Shown in pieces: positions 27,289 through 35,640 of a DNA stretch of 64,000 nucleotides. How positions within the stretch are numbered: position 1 is the stretch's first letter; each line of letters opens with the position of its first letter. The DNA is from Belliella alkalica. GTDB taxonomy: Bacteria > Bacteroidota > Bacteroidia > Cytophagales > Cyclobacteriaceae. Under the pieces are notes generated by a model. It was given only the letters and a program-made list of their open reading frames with translations, was not told where the DNA came from and did not search any database. Where the stretch lies: contig NZ_JAKZGO010000013.1 in assembly GCF_022549785.1 (NCBI RefSeq), forward strand, positions 57,647 through 121,646, in the 5' to 3' direction. The translations under genes and the position numbers were made by a program.

Positions 27289-28388
27289 TATTCTAAAGCG
27301 ACATTAAGGTCATCCAAAAGATCATCTAAATGTTCGAGTCCGACCGATACTCTGATAAGATTTTGAGGGGTTTTTGTATCAGCACCTTCAGAGGCTGCTC
27401 TTCTTTCAATTAGGCTTTCAACACCTCCTAGGCTTGTTGCGTTTGTGAAAAACTGAAGCCGTGAGATTACTCTATCTGCTTTTACAGCATCACCCTTGAC
27501 TAAAAAAGAAAGCATTCCTCCAAACCCAGTCATCTGACCTTTGGCAATTGAAAATCCGTCATGTCCTTTCAGTCCAGGATAATATACTTTTTCGACATTG
27601 GGATGATTTTCGAGGTAAGTAGCAATGATTCCAGCATGTTCTGCGTGGCCTTTCATCCTATATGGAAGTGTTTTGATACTTCTTGTAAGCATATAGCAGT
27701 CAAAAGGAGAGGGTACTGCTCCTCCAGAAATTTGTACATTCCTGATTTTATCCCAAAATTCATTTTGAGTTTTCCCAACAAGCGCACCACCCATGATGTC
27801 ACTATGTCCGCCAAGATACTTTGTGGTGCTGTGCATGACGATATCTGCCCCCAATAAAATCGGGTTTTGAAATGCAGGGGTGGCAAAAGTGTTGTCACAA
27901 ACAACGGTGATGTTTTTTTCTTTGGCTATTTCGCAGATAGATTTGATATCTGATATTTTTAATAAGGGATTCGAAGGGGTTTCCACCCATATTAGCTTTG
28001 TTTCTTTTTTAACGGCATTCTTGACATTTTGTGGATTGGTCATGTCCACAAAATCCACATCCAATATACCAGCAAAAATCCCTAACAACTGATTTCTCAA
28101 GCCATGGTACATATCGTCCGGTGCAACTATGTGCGAACCAGGTTCTAAAGCCTGGAAGACAGACATCCCCGCGGCATTTCCTGAAGAGAAAGCAGCAGCG
28201 ACTTCTCCATGCTCCAATTTTGCTAAGACATTTTCAAGTGCGTTCCTGTTTGGGTTGGACGATCTCGAATAGATTACAGAATCCTCATGATGCTCAAATG
28301 TAGTGGCTAGTGTGATTGGTTGTACGGCAGGTCTGTGTGTGTCTGTTATTTTGGTCCCTGCGTGTATTGCGATTGTTTCAAATTTCAT
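27288..28388 (-). CDS. PLP-dependent trans-sulfuration enzyme (cystathionine gamma-synthase/lyase family)
   Basis: With the start MKFETIAIHAGT at 28388 the protein has 366 residues; an upstream ATG at 28421 would add eleven residues not seen in the family. It shows YSRSSNPNRNALENVLAKLE, FSSGNAAGMS, VDNTFATPAFQNP and the PLP-lysine region HSTTKYLGGHSDIMGG, then SLGGVESLIERRA and RVSVGLEHLDDLLDDL at the end. This is the Cys/Met metabolism PLP family; gamma-synthase and gamma-lyase cannot be told apart from these motifs. No met genes are adjacent. Confidence 0.88.
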   Translation of the reverse strand: MKFETIAIHAGTKITDTHRPAVQPITLATTFEHHEDSVIYSRSSNPNRNALENVLAKLEHGEVAAAFSSGNAAGMSVFQALEPGSHIVAPDDMYHGLRNQLLGIFAGILDVDFVDMTNPQNVKNAVKKETKLIWVETPSNPLLKISDIKSICEIAKEKNITVVCDNTFATPAFQNPILLGADIVMHSTTKYLGGHSDIMGGALVGKTQNEFWDKIRNVQISGGAVPSPFDCYMLTRSIKTLPYRMKGHAEHAGIIATYLENHPNVEKVYYPGLKGHDGFSIAKGQMTGFGGMLSFLVKGDAVKADRVISRLQFFTNATSLGGVESLIERRAASEGADTKTPQNLIRVSVGLEHLDDLLDDLNVALE

Positions 28389-28726
28389 AAAAAGGAGTTG
28401 TGGATGATCTGTAACTGTCAATTAAAAATAAAGATAAATAAAATGTAGCAGCAGACAATAAAGATTCGAAAAGTGAGACGTAGAAACGAGAAGCTAGAGA
28501 TGGGAGACACAGATGACTTGCCTATAAAACCAGAGGTTAAGTATAAAAAAAGTATCAACTATTTTCTGGAGGTGGCAAATTTGTAAGCTGATGGGAAATC
28601 TAAAAACTCTAGATTTCCCATCAAGGATCTATTAAATTTATAATCAAGCCTGTGGGCTTTCATTAGTTCTGACATTCTAATACGATACCCAAAAAAACTT
28701 TAAAGTATCAGAACCTACTAGTTGCA
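28389..28726. other. Intergenic region with heptamer-like tract and 14-bp palindrome
   Basis: No gene is seen. From about 28472 to 28515 the sequence follows a loose 7-base period (GTGAGAC, GTAGAAA, CGAGAAG, CTAGAGA, TGGGAGA, CACAGAT). Further on, a perfect 14-bp inverted repeat (28589-28602 with 28610-28623, loop 7 bases, core GATGGGAAATCTA) forms a strong hairpin without a T-run. Confidence 0.6.
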
Positions 28727-29206
28727 TTACCTGATTCTGTCAACTGACCTTACGAGCATTTCGTCTTTTCTGATAAATCTATTAGAAAGTAAATTCATGA
28801 TCATGCCTCCAAAAATCGCCCAGAAACCCAACACAAAAGCTCCGTTGACTTCCGGTCTGAAATCTGCGTTTGCTTGATGGCTAGTCCAAATTATCAATGC
28901 CAAAGTGACGACCATCACCAAGGAATTGATCATGTTCAAAAACATCTGTCGAGTCCTGTTTTTGTATTGGCTAAGGCTGAAAAGAGCTAGTCCAGCAGCA
29001 ATGATTGCCAATATTCCGATAAAAAATTTCCCTTCTGATTCAATGACTTGTTGGGTTTGGATGTCGATTTTCTCTAAGTTCCAAGCAGTAAGGGTGAGCA
29101 TCATTGTTTGATCAGGGTTGACTTGTTGCCAAATAGGGAAAAGCACCACCAAGATCATGGCTACTGCCACTAAGAATAGAAATACGGTTTGGATTCTTTG
29201 TATCAT
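28727..29206 (-). CDS. DUF4293 family membrane protein
   Basis: With the start MIQRIQTVFLFLV at 29206 the protein has 159 residues and four hydrophobic segments (about 4-23, 50-66, 76-96 and 110-131). The MIQRIQT opening and the four-helix layout with a long polar loop after helix 1 are characteristic of the DUF4293 family, which is largely confined to Bacteroidota and has no known role. An ATG 21 bases upstream (29227) is less likely. It is divergent from truA. Confidence 0.85.
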   Translation of the reverse strand: MIQRIQTVFLFLVAVAMILVVLFPIWQQVNPDQTMMLTLTAWNLEKIDIQTQQVIESEGKFFIGILAIIAAGLALFSLSQYKNRTRQMFLNMINSLVMVVTLALIIWTSHQANADFRPEVNGAFVLGFWAIFGGMIMNLLSNRFIRKDEMLVRSVDRIR

Positions 29207-29294
29207 TTTTTGTATAAATTTTAACAAAGAAAAGATGTAATTTAATGAATCGCAAGGATTAGTTATTTTGGTGTTTAATTTTGAATGGGTTTAG

Positions 29295-29302
29295 TATCTT
29301 TG
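29295..29302 (+). promoter_or_regulatory. -7 element of truA, near-leaderless
   Basis: TATCTTTG matches TAnnTTTG exactly and ends only 5 bases before the likely GTG start at 29308. A TTTG at 29267-29270 could be the -33 element, with a rather long 24-base spacer. Confidence 0.55.
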
Positions 29303-29307
29303 CGGGC

Positions 29308-30066
29308 GTGACTATAAATGCGAAAAGATACTTTATTGAGATAGCCTACAAAGGCACAAATTACCACGGATGGCAATTTCAGAATAATGCAGTTTCTGTT
29401 CAGGAAACAATTGACAAAGCAATTTCGATTTTGCTGAGAACGCCATTATCTATTGTGGGATCTGGCAGAACCGATACAGGTGTCCATGCATCCCAACAGT
29501 TTGCTCATTTCGATTTTGAAGGTGATTTGGATGAATTTGATTTTCTCAAGAAAATAAATTCATTACTTCCACGTGATATAGCTATTTATTCCTTGAAAAA
29601 AGTGTTGCCAGAGGCACATAGTAGGTTTGATGCGCAGTGGAGGAGTTACGTATATAAAATCACCCAAAGGAAAACGCCATTTGAAGATGAGTTGTCATGG
29701 CATTATTTTCGGCCCTTGGATTTTGTGAAAATGAATGAAGCTGCAGCATTGCTTGTGCCTCATTATGATTTTGAGTGTTTTAGTAAGGTCAAAACCGATG
29801 TGAAGCATTTTGGCTGTAAAATAAAAGAAGCCTTTTGGGAACAAAATGGACAGGAATTGTTATTTCATATAACTGCCAATAGGTTTTTGAGGGGAATGGT
29901 GAGGGCAATTGTAGGGACATTGACTGATGTAGGTGAAAATAAGCTGTCAAAAGTAGATTTTCAGAACATTTTGGATAGTAAAGACAGAAACCAAGCGGGC
30001 TCTTCTGCCCCGGCAAAAGGCTTGTATTTATGCAAGGTTACTTATCCTGAGCGTATTTTCATTTAA
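29308..30066 (+). CDS. truA: tRNA pseudouridine(38-40) synthase
   Basis: Isomerises uridines 38-40 in the anticodon arm of many tRNAs. The protein is about 252 residues if it starts at GTG 29308 (VTINAKRYFIEIAYKG); an in-frame TTG at 29281 lies before the -7 box and so is unlikely. The catalytic Asp is in GRTDTGVHA, and YKGTNYHGWQFQ, FDAQWRSYVYKI and TANRFLRGMVRAIVGTLTDVG are further family blocks. The stop is 11 bases before the next ABC exporter gene, so they are probably one transcript. Confidence 0.93.
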   Translation: MTINAKRYFIEIAYKGTNYHGWQFQNNAVSVQETIDKAISILLRTPLSIVGSGRTDTGVHASQQFAHFDFEGDLDEFDFLKKINSLLPRDIAIYSLKKVLPEAHSRFDAQWRSYVYKITQRKTPFEDELSWHYFRPLDFVKMNEAAALLVPHYDFECFSKVKTDVKHFGCKIKEAFWEQNGQELLFHITANRFLRGMVRAIVGTLTDVGENKLSKVDFQNILDSKDRNQAGSSAPAKGLYLCKVTYPERIFI

Positions 30067-30077
30067 ATAATTTCAAC

Positions 30078-31850
30078 TTGAGTTTAGAACAAGAAAATGT
30101 AAAAAGTGGTGAAATCCTCGACACCAAAGTCTTGAAGAAGCTCTATGAGTTTATTCAACCTTATCGAGGTAAGTTTTATCTTTTGATTTTTTTGACTTTA
30201 GCTTTGGCAGTTTTAGCACCTACTAGACCATATTTTATTCAGATCGCAATCGATGATTATGTTGCTCTAGGTGACAAAGCAGGCTTGGTTCAGATCATAT
30301 ACCTTCTGGTAGGGTTGATGGTACTTCAAGCTTTTGTACAGTTTGTGCACACATACCTTTCGGGCTGGATAGGGCAGGTGATCATTCGGGATATTAGAAT
30401 CAAGCTTTACAGACATTTATTGAAAATGAGGCTTAAGTTTTTTGACAATACGCCAATAGGAAGGTTAGTTACAAGGAATGTGTCAGATATAGAGACATTG
30501 GCGGATGTGTTTAGTGAGGGTTTGGCTGCTATTGTGGGAGATTTACTTCAATTGGTTACGATTTTGGGTGTGATGTTTTACATTGACTGGAAGTTGACAC
30601 TGGTCAGTTTATGTACTTTGCCATTTTTGATTATTTCAACCTATGTTTTTAAGGAAAAAATAAAAGTTGCCTTCAACGATGTTAGGAATGCTGTATCGAA
30701 CCTCAATTCATTTCTCCAAGAGCATATCACAGGGATGAACATCGTGCAGATTTTCAACAGGGAAAAAAGAGAATATGATAAATTCAAGGCAATCAATAAA
30801 GATCATAAAAAAGCACATGTGAGGTCTGTATTGTATTATTCAATTTATTTTCCTGTGGCGGAAATAATTCAGGCTTTTGGAATAGGTTTAGTAGTATGGT
30901 ATGGGGCTACTGGAGTGTTTGACCTTGAAATACAAGTAGGTGTGTTGATTTCATTTATCATGTACCTTCAGCTGTTTTTTAGACCGATCAGGATGATTGC
31001 GGATAGATTTAATACCCTTCAGATGGGTGTAGTAAGTTCATCTAGGATTTTTAAGTTATTGGACAGTGATGAAAATATTGCAAATGAAGGATCGTTCAAA
31101 CCAGACAAAATAAAAGGAATTATCAAGCTTAAAGATGTATGGTTTGCTTACAATGATGAAGAATATGTCTTAAAGAACATCAATTTTGAGGTGAACCATG
31201 GAGAGACAGTAGCTTTGGTAGGAGCGACAGGTGCAGGGAAATCTTCCATTATTAATCTGATCAGTAGGTTTTATGAAATCAACAAAGGCTCAATCCAAAT
31301 TGATGGGACAGATATTAAGGAATTTGAGCTTGGTACTTTGAGGAAGCATATTGGTGTGGTATTACAAGATGTGTTTTTGTTTTCAGATACGATTTATTAT
31401 AATATCACTTTAGGGAATCCAGATATAAGCAGGGAAGAGGTAATGCATGCAGCCAAATTAGTAGGGGCAAAGAAATTTATCGAGCGACTACCTGGTGGTT
31501 TGGACTACAATGTAATGGAAAGAGGTGCGACTTTGTCTGTAGGACAAAGGCAATTGATATCTTTTGTAAGAGCGATGGTCTACAATCCTGAGATCATCAT
31601 CTTGGACGAAGCAACTTCTTCAGTGGATACGGAAACGGAATTGTTGATCCAAAAAGCAATAGACAAGATGATGACAGGAAGGACATCTATCGTCATAGCG
31701 CATAGGTTGTCAACTATTCAGAGAGCAGATAAAATTATCGTATTGCACCAAGGTGAAATCAAAGAAGTGGGAACTCATGAATCTTTACTCGAACTGGAAG
31801 GTTATTACGCCAATTTGCACAAAATGCAGATGAAGTCTCTCGCAATTTAA
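30078..31850 (+). CDS. ABC exporter, half transporter
   Basis: A 590-residue exporter with six transmembrane helices followed by an ATPase: Walker A GATGAGKSS (about 382-390), signature-like LSVGQRQLISFVRAMV (Val replaces the second Gly-flanking residue of LSGGQ), Walker B IIILDEATSSVD and H-loop VIAHRLST. The start is TTG at 30078; no in-frame ATG or GTG is found nearby that would keep the first helix. It resembles YheI/YheH or MdlA/B-like multidrug half transporters; the substrate is unknown. It follows truA by 11 bases. Confidence 0.9.
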   Translation: MSLEQENVKSGEILDTKVLKKLYEFIQPYRGKFYLLIFLTLALAVLAPTRPYFIQIAIDDYVALGDKAGLVQIIYLLVGLMVLQAFVQFVHTYLSGWIGQVIIRDIRIKLYRHLLKMRLKFFDNTPIGRLVTRNVSDIETLADVFSEGLAAIVGDLLQLVTILGVMFYIDWKLTLVSLCTLPFLIISTYVFKEKIKVAFNDVRNAVSNLNSFLQEHITGMNIVQIFNREKREYDKFKAINKDHKKAHVRSVLYYSIYFPVAEIIQAFGIGLVVWYGATGVFDLEIQVGVLISFIMYLQLFFRPIRMIADRFNTLQMGVVSSSRIFKLLDSDENIANEGSFKPDKIKGIIKLKDVWFAYNDEEYVLKNINFEVNHGETVALVGATGAGKSSIINLISRFYEINKGSIQIDGTDIKEFELGTLRKHIGVVLQDVFLFSDTIYYNITLGNPDISREEVMHAAKLVGAKKFIERLPGGLDYNVMERGATLSVGQRQLISFVRAMVYNPEIIILDEATSSVDTETELLIQKAIDKMMTGRTSIVIAHRLSTIQRADKIIVLHQGEIKEVGTHESLLELEGYYANLHKMQMKSLAI

Positions 31851-31913
31851 AAGGGATTGAAAGATTCAAATATTGAAAAATTGGCTTACACACAAGTGGC
31901 TTTTGATTACTGT

Positions 31914-31948
31914 GCCTTGGTACTTGGTACATAGTACTTTGTACAATT
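31914..31948. repeat. Degenerate heptamer tandem repeat
   Basis: GCCTTGG, TACTTGG, TACATAG, TACTTTG and TACAATT follow each other without gaps, an exact 7-base period with the core TACnnnG. It lies in the 180-base gap between the ABC exporter and the next barrel gene. Confidence 0.75.
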
Positions 31949-32030
31949 TTAAAAATCAAAATTGAAAGCAACAGCATATTGTATGCTTCCGTTAGAAATT
32001 CAATTACTAAACCAAATAAAAATAAAAAAC

Positions 32031-32618
32031 GTGAAAAAGTTACTGATTTTAGCCTTATTGTTTGCACCAATTTTTGTAAATGCCCAAGAAGATGGAGTTG
32101 GATTGAGGCTAGGAGAGCCATTGTCAATCACTTTTAAGAAATTCATTGACGACAATATAGCTGTTGAGGCAATGTTTGGAAGAGCAGGGATAAATAGCAA
32201 TCAATATTATCAAAGAGCCTTTGATAGAAATAGGCCAAGTTCAAATGCATTTTATGCGGGACAAAGCACAGGTGCATCCTATGCATTCAATGTGAGAGGC
32301 GCATATCACGAAGATATTACCGATGATTTGGGTATTGACATAGGTTATTTTTTGGCTTACGCTGGAGCAGGTATCCAATTAAGAAGTACTAGAGTCGATT
32401 ATAGTTACACTGATTCCTCCTCGTTTCCTCAAGGACCTATTCTGAGAGATTCAAGAAGAAATATTGACTTTGGTCCAGAGATTTTTGGTGGAGGGGAATA
32501 TTATTTCGATGATTTGCCTATCAGTGTATTTGCAGAGATTGGGTTGTTTGTTGAGCTTTTGGATAGATTTGGTCACATTAAGCTTCAAGGAGCATTGGGG
32601 ATTAGGTATTTGTTCTAA
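32031..32618 (+). CDS. Secreted outer-membrane beta-barrel-like protein
   Basis: From the GTG at 32031 (VKKLLILALLFAPIFVNA, signal peptide, cleavage before QEDGVGLRLG) the protein has 195 residues. Alternating-residue strands (SITFKKFIDDNIAVEAMFG, GASYAFNVRGAYHEDI, LGIDIGYFLAYAGAG, LQGALGIRYLF) fit a small barrel of the Bacteroidota porin-like type, ending in Phe. An upstream ATG (31962) would place about 23 polar residues before the signal peptide and is rejected. The next gene begins 2 bases after the stop. Confidence 0.75.
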   Translation: MKKLLILALLFAPIFVNAQEDGVGLRLGEPLSITFKKFIDDNIAVEAMFGRAGINSNQYYQRAFDRNRPSSNAFYAGQSTGASYAFNVRGAYHEDITDDLGIDIGYFLAYAGAGIQLRSTRVDYSYTDSSSFPQGPILRDSRRNIDFGPEIFGGGEYYFDDLPISVFAEIGLFVELLDRFGHIKLQGALGIRYLF

Positions 32619-32619
32619 G

Positions 32620-33132
32620 ATGAAAAAGTGGATAATCGGAGTTGTTTTCGCAGTAATTCTAGTGTTGGTAGGTCTTTTTGTTTTCAGCCAATTGGGTGGT
32701 TTCAATGAAATAGAATTGGAAATGTTGTCACCCGTAGATTTGAAAATCAATGGGGTTTATTATAAAGGAACACCTCAAGATGAGGGATTGGTTAATGCAT
32801 TTGAAAAAGTAAGCAGAATAGCCAAAGATTCAAATTTGCCTCTTTATACAATTTACTATGTCGAGCCTGCAGGAAAGTTGGATACAATGGAAGTTTTTGT
32901 TGGGGTGGATATTGATACGAAAATTCCTGATTTTGAAGAAAGGGAGTTTCATGGAGAGAAGGGTGTCTTGGCAAAAATTAATGCTCATAGATTTGTGATG
33001 CCAGGTCCAAGTAAAGTCAAAAAACAGATAGTAGATTTTGCTAACCAAGCAGGTGAGCTTTCTCCAACAGTTTTTATAGATAAAATTCTTTCGTCAGAAG
33101 AGGTTCACGTGATAGGGATTATAGAAAAATAA
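32620..33132 (+). CDS. Membrane-anchored protein with possible GyrI-like domain, unknown
   Basis: The 170-residue protein starts MKKWIIGVVFAVILVLVGLF, a single N-terminal membrane anchor, and continues with about 145 mostly beta/alpha residues (LKINGVYYKGTPQDEG, YTIYYVEPAGKLDTMEVFVGVDID, GVLAKINAHRFVMPGPSKVKK). The strand spacing and the effector-like VFVGVDID block resemble GyrI-like ligand-binding domains, but this is weak. It starts 2 bases after the barrel gene, suggesting one operon. Confidence 0.65.
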   Translation: MKKWIIGVVFAVILVLVGLFVFSQLGGFNEIELEMLSPVDLKINGVYYKGTPQDEGLVNAFEKVSRIAKDSNLPLYTIYYVEPAGKLDTMEVFVGVDIDTKIPDFEEREFHGEKGVLAKINAHRFVMPGPSKVKKQIVDFANQAGELSPTVFIDKILSSEEVHVIGIIEK

Positions 33133-33234
33133 TTGGTACAGTTTTGGTGTTCTGACAAATTATGGACTAGGTGGAGCAACTATACGCAAAACATTTACGT
33201 CAATAAATTAATATTTACTAAAAATCATTCCCAT

Positions 33235-33786
33235 ATGAAAAATTTACTTAAAGGAGTATTGATGATAGGCTTGCTAGCCTTTTTTGCATGTGAAGGACCT
33301 CCGGGACCTCCAGGTTTTGACGGCCGAGATGGCCGAGATGGGTTAGATGGAACAAATATTATCGGTGAAGTTTTGGAGATTGGGGGAGTGAATTTTACTT
33401 CAGCAAATAATTTTTCATCTGATTTTTATACAATAAACCCACCAATAGAGACAGGTGATAAAATCTTGGTATTCTTGCTTTGGGCTGAGATAGATGGGGA
33501 AGATTTGTGGAGGGCACTGCCGCAGACGAATTACGAATTTTCCGAAGGGATTTTCACGTATAATTATGAGTTTACCCGTTCTTTGGTAAGGTTCTTTGTT
33601 GATGGTACGTTTAATCTAGGTTTACTTACCAACGAATTTACTAGAAATCAAGTCTTTAGGGTGGTCATTTTTCCAGCCGTTTTGGTATCTGAAAATGCTA
33701 GGTTAGATTTGACAAATTATGATGCTGTTATGGAGTTGATGGGTAAATCAGAAACTGATGTTGTAAAACTCAATCCGAGAGATTAG
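33235..33786 (+). CDS. Lipoprotein with short collagen-like Gly-X-Y stretch
   Basis: From ATG 33235 the protein has 183 residues. A lipoprotein signal ends in FFAC (Cys19). Two residues later come six uninterrupted Gly-X-Y triplets (GPP GPP GFD GRD GRD GLD, residues 21-38), then a globular part rich in aromatic beta strands (VNFTSANNFSSDFYTINPPIETGDKILVFLLWAEIDG). Collagen-like triplets next to the lipid anchor could trimerise the protein or act as a rigid stalk, as in other short bacterial collagen-like lipoproteins; the globular domain is not recognised. A terminator follows at 33872. Confidence 0.75.
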   Translation: MKNLLKGVLMIGLLAFFACEGPPGPPGFDGRDGRDGLDGTNIIGEVLEIGGVNFTSANNFSSDFYTINPPIETGDKILVFLLWAEIDGEDLWRALPQTNYEFSEGIFTYNYEFTRSLVRFFVDGTFNLGLLTNEFTRNQVFRVVIFPAVLVSENARLDLTNYDAVMELMGKSETDVVKLNPRD

Positions 33787-34151
33787 TTTTAAAATAAGGA
33801 TTGTTGTAGAAACAATAATTAATTGTTTAAGAACAGTCTTCTATAAAGTGATTAGATCTAGGATCTATTTCAAAAAAGGAGAGGTTAGCTTCTCCTTTTT
33901 TGTTTACTGATTAAATTTTATTTTACTTAAAAAATTATGTGCTTATTTGCTAGCAATGAAGTTATCAAACCATATCCGTATACGTTTTCAAATCAATTGA
34001 TATACTGATAACTAATTGCCTTACAACTTTTAACGCTTATCCGCATAATAAACAAGAAAATCCATATGCGAGTGTCGTCTCCGAAAATCATATTTCTTAG
34101 AGTCCATTTTGAATTTATCCTCGTATATCACGAAATAAAATTTCCTACTCT
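33787..34151. other. Intergenic region before hemE
   Basis: Apart from the terminator at 33872-33902 and the hemE -7 box at 34152, nothing recognisable is found. The sequence is AT-rich without open frames of credible length. Confidence 0.5.
33872..33902 (+). terminator. Terminator after the collagen-like lipoprotein gene
   Basis: Stem AAAAAAGGAGA (33872-33882) / TCTCCTTTTTT (33891-33901), 11 bp with an 8-base loop and T-run, 86 bases past the stop codon. Confidence 0.75.
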
Positions 34152-34159
34152 TATCTTTG
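34152..34159 (+). promoter_or_regulatory. -7 element of hemE, near-leaderless
   Basis: TATCTTTG matches TAnnTTTG and is followed by only CATC before the ATG at 34164. Initiation at the usual distance would place the mRNA 5' end at or within a few bases of the start codon. Confidence 0.55.
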
Positions 34160-34163
34160 CATC

Positions 34164-35189
34164 ATGCAATTGAAAAACGACTTACTAATAAGAGCCGCAA
34201 AAGGCGAAACTGTTGAAAGAACTCCCGTGTGGCTAATGAGACAAGCGGGCAGAATACTTCCTGAATATAGAGCTGTCAGAAATAGCGTCAGCGGATTTAT
34301 TGAGTTAGCGCAAACTCCCGAGCTGGCTGCTGAAGTTACGATTCAGCCTGTTGATCTTCTCGGTGTGGATGCCGCAATTATTTTTTCAGATATTTTGGTG
34401 ATTCCTGAAGCAATGGGTTTGCCTTATGAAATGGTAGAAAAAAGGGGGCCGTGGTTTCCAAATGTCGTTAGTTCAGCAGCCGATTTGACAAAACTAAGGA
34501 TTGCAGATGGGGTTGATGATTTGAGCTATGTCATTGAAGCTATCAAGATTACCAAGAAAGCATTGAATGGAAGAGTTCCATTGATAGGCTTTGCAGGTGC
34601 TCCATGGACAATATTCGCATACATGATCGAAGGTTCTGGAAGTAAGACTTTTTCAAAAGCAAGGGCTATGCTTTATACGGAGCCTGAATTGTCCCATCAA
34701 TTGCTCCAAATGATCACGGATAGTACGATCAATTACCTCAAAGCCCAAATTGCTGCTGGTGTCAATCTGATTCAGTTGTTTGATAGCTGGGCAGGTATCC
34801 TTCCGCCTAACCATTATGACGAATTTTCGCTGAAATATATTTCGCAGATTTGCGATGCAATAGATGAAGTTCCAAAGACGGTTTTCGCCAAAGGAGCGTT
34901 CTTTGCAAGGGAGCAGATGGGGAAGTTGAACTGTGAGACTATTGGGTTGGATTGGAATATGGGGATTGCAGAATCAAGAAGAATGATCGGGGATCATAAA
35001 ACACTTCAAGGAAATCTTGATCCTGCGGCACTCTATGGTACACCAAAAGAAGTTGAGGCAGCTACGAAATTGATGCTTGACCAATTTAAAGGTGGCAGAC
35101 ACATTGCCAATTTGGGCCATGGTGTCTATCCAGATATAGATCCAGAAATGGTCAAAGTCTTTATTGAGACTGTAAAAGGTTATAGGTAA
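34164..35189 (+). CDS. hemE: Uroporphyrinogen decarboxylase
   Basis: Converts uroporphyrinogen III to coproporphyrinogen III in haem synthesis. The 341-residue protein has the family opening [63 protein letters not shown] and the C-terminal [13 protein letters not shown]. It is a stand-alone gene with a near-leaderless promoter and no terminator directly behind; the next strong one is 450 bases downstream at 35641. Confidence 0.96.
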   Translation: MQLKNDLLIRAAKGETVERTPVWLMRQAGRILPEYRAVRNSVSGFIELAQTPELAAEVTIQPVDLLGVDAAIIFSDILVIPEAMGLPYEMVEKRGPWFPNVVSSAADLTKLRIADGVDDLSYVIEAIKITKKALNGRVPLIGFAGAPWTIFAYMIEGSGSKTFSKARAMLYTEPELSHQLLQMITDSTINYLKAQIAAGVNLIQLFDSWAGILPPNHYDEFSLKYISQICDAIDEVPKTVFAKGAFFAREQMGKLNCETIGLDWNMGIAESRRMIGDHKTLQGNLDPAALYGTPKEVEAATKLMLDQFKGGRHIANLGHGVYPDIDPEMVKVFIETVKGYR

Positions 35190-35306
35190 TTATTCAGATT
35201 CTAAAACCTAGATGTAAGACATAAGGTTTTGAGATTAATAAGGATAGATAATGATATAAGCTTCGCGATATAAATAGATATAAGCCTCTTACTGTCGGAA
35301 GACAAT

Positions 35307-35383
35307 TTCGGCGAAATATTTATGCCCGAGTTCAAATGACGATTGTGATAATAAATAGTGTCAAGTAATTTCAGGATGTAGCA
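35307..35383. repeat. 77-bp direct repeat, copy 1
   Basis: It aligns without gaps to 35523-35599, with 63 of 77 bases identical by eye. The most conserved part is the end, AATTTCAGGATGTAG, and the ATTCAAATG/GCGATTGTGAT core (the first T of ATTC is G in this copy). Confidence 0.75.
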
Positions 35384-35515
35384 GAAGACTAAAAGGCTTC
35401 AACCTTGAGTAGCCCTCGGTGCAACCGGGGGGTAGAAAGAGATTACATCTCTGCCCAACAACCCTAAAGGGGTCGAACATTGAAGATGGGTATGGTTATG
35501 TCTCTTTCTGAGTGA
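35384..35515 (-). repeat. REP-like palindromic element (Bacteroidota CCGGGGGTTGCACC type)
   Basis: Between the direct repeats lie three compact hairpins: CCCTCGGT/GCA/ACCGGGGG (35413-35431), AGAGAT/TAC/ATCTCT (35438-35452) and ACCC/GGGT (35461-35473). Read on the minus strand the order TTCGACCCC TTTAGGGTTG ... CCCGGTTGCACCGAGGGC ... GAAGCCTTTTAG matches a family of short palindromic repeats I know from many Bacteroidota genomes, often found near REP-type transposase genes. No transposase is present here. Confidence 0.6.
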
Positions 35516-35522
35516 ATATAAG

Positions 35523-35599
35523 TTCGGCGAATTAATTCGGATCGAATTCAAATGGCGATTGTGATTATAAAGCGTATCAAATAATTTCAGGATGTAGTA
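35523..35599. repeat. 77-bp direct repeat, copy 2
   Basis: Second copy of the repeat at 35307-35383, same orientation and length, 139 bases after the end of copy 1. Confidence 0.75.
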
Positions 35600-35640
35600 G
35601 CGTCATCTTGGGGTATTGTATGTTATAAATGGTAAAAACA

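Noticed and set aside
31962..32030. Upstream ATG of the barrel-like protein
   Set aside because: It would place a polar stretch before a clear signal peptide; the GTG at 32031 begins the signal.
35384..35515. CRISPR array
   Set aside because: Only two long imperfect repeats with one spacer-like interval and no cas genes; the inside is palindromic, unlike a spacer.
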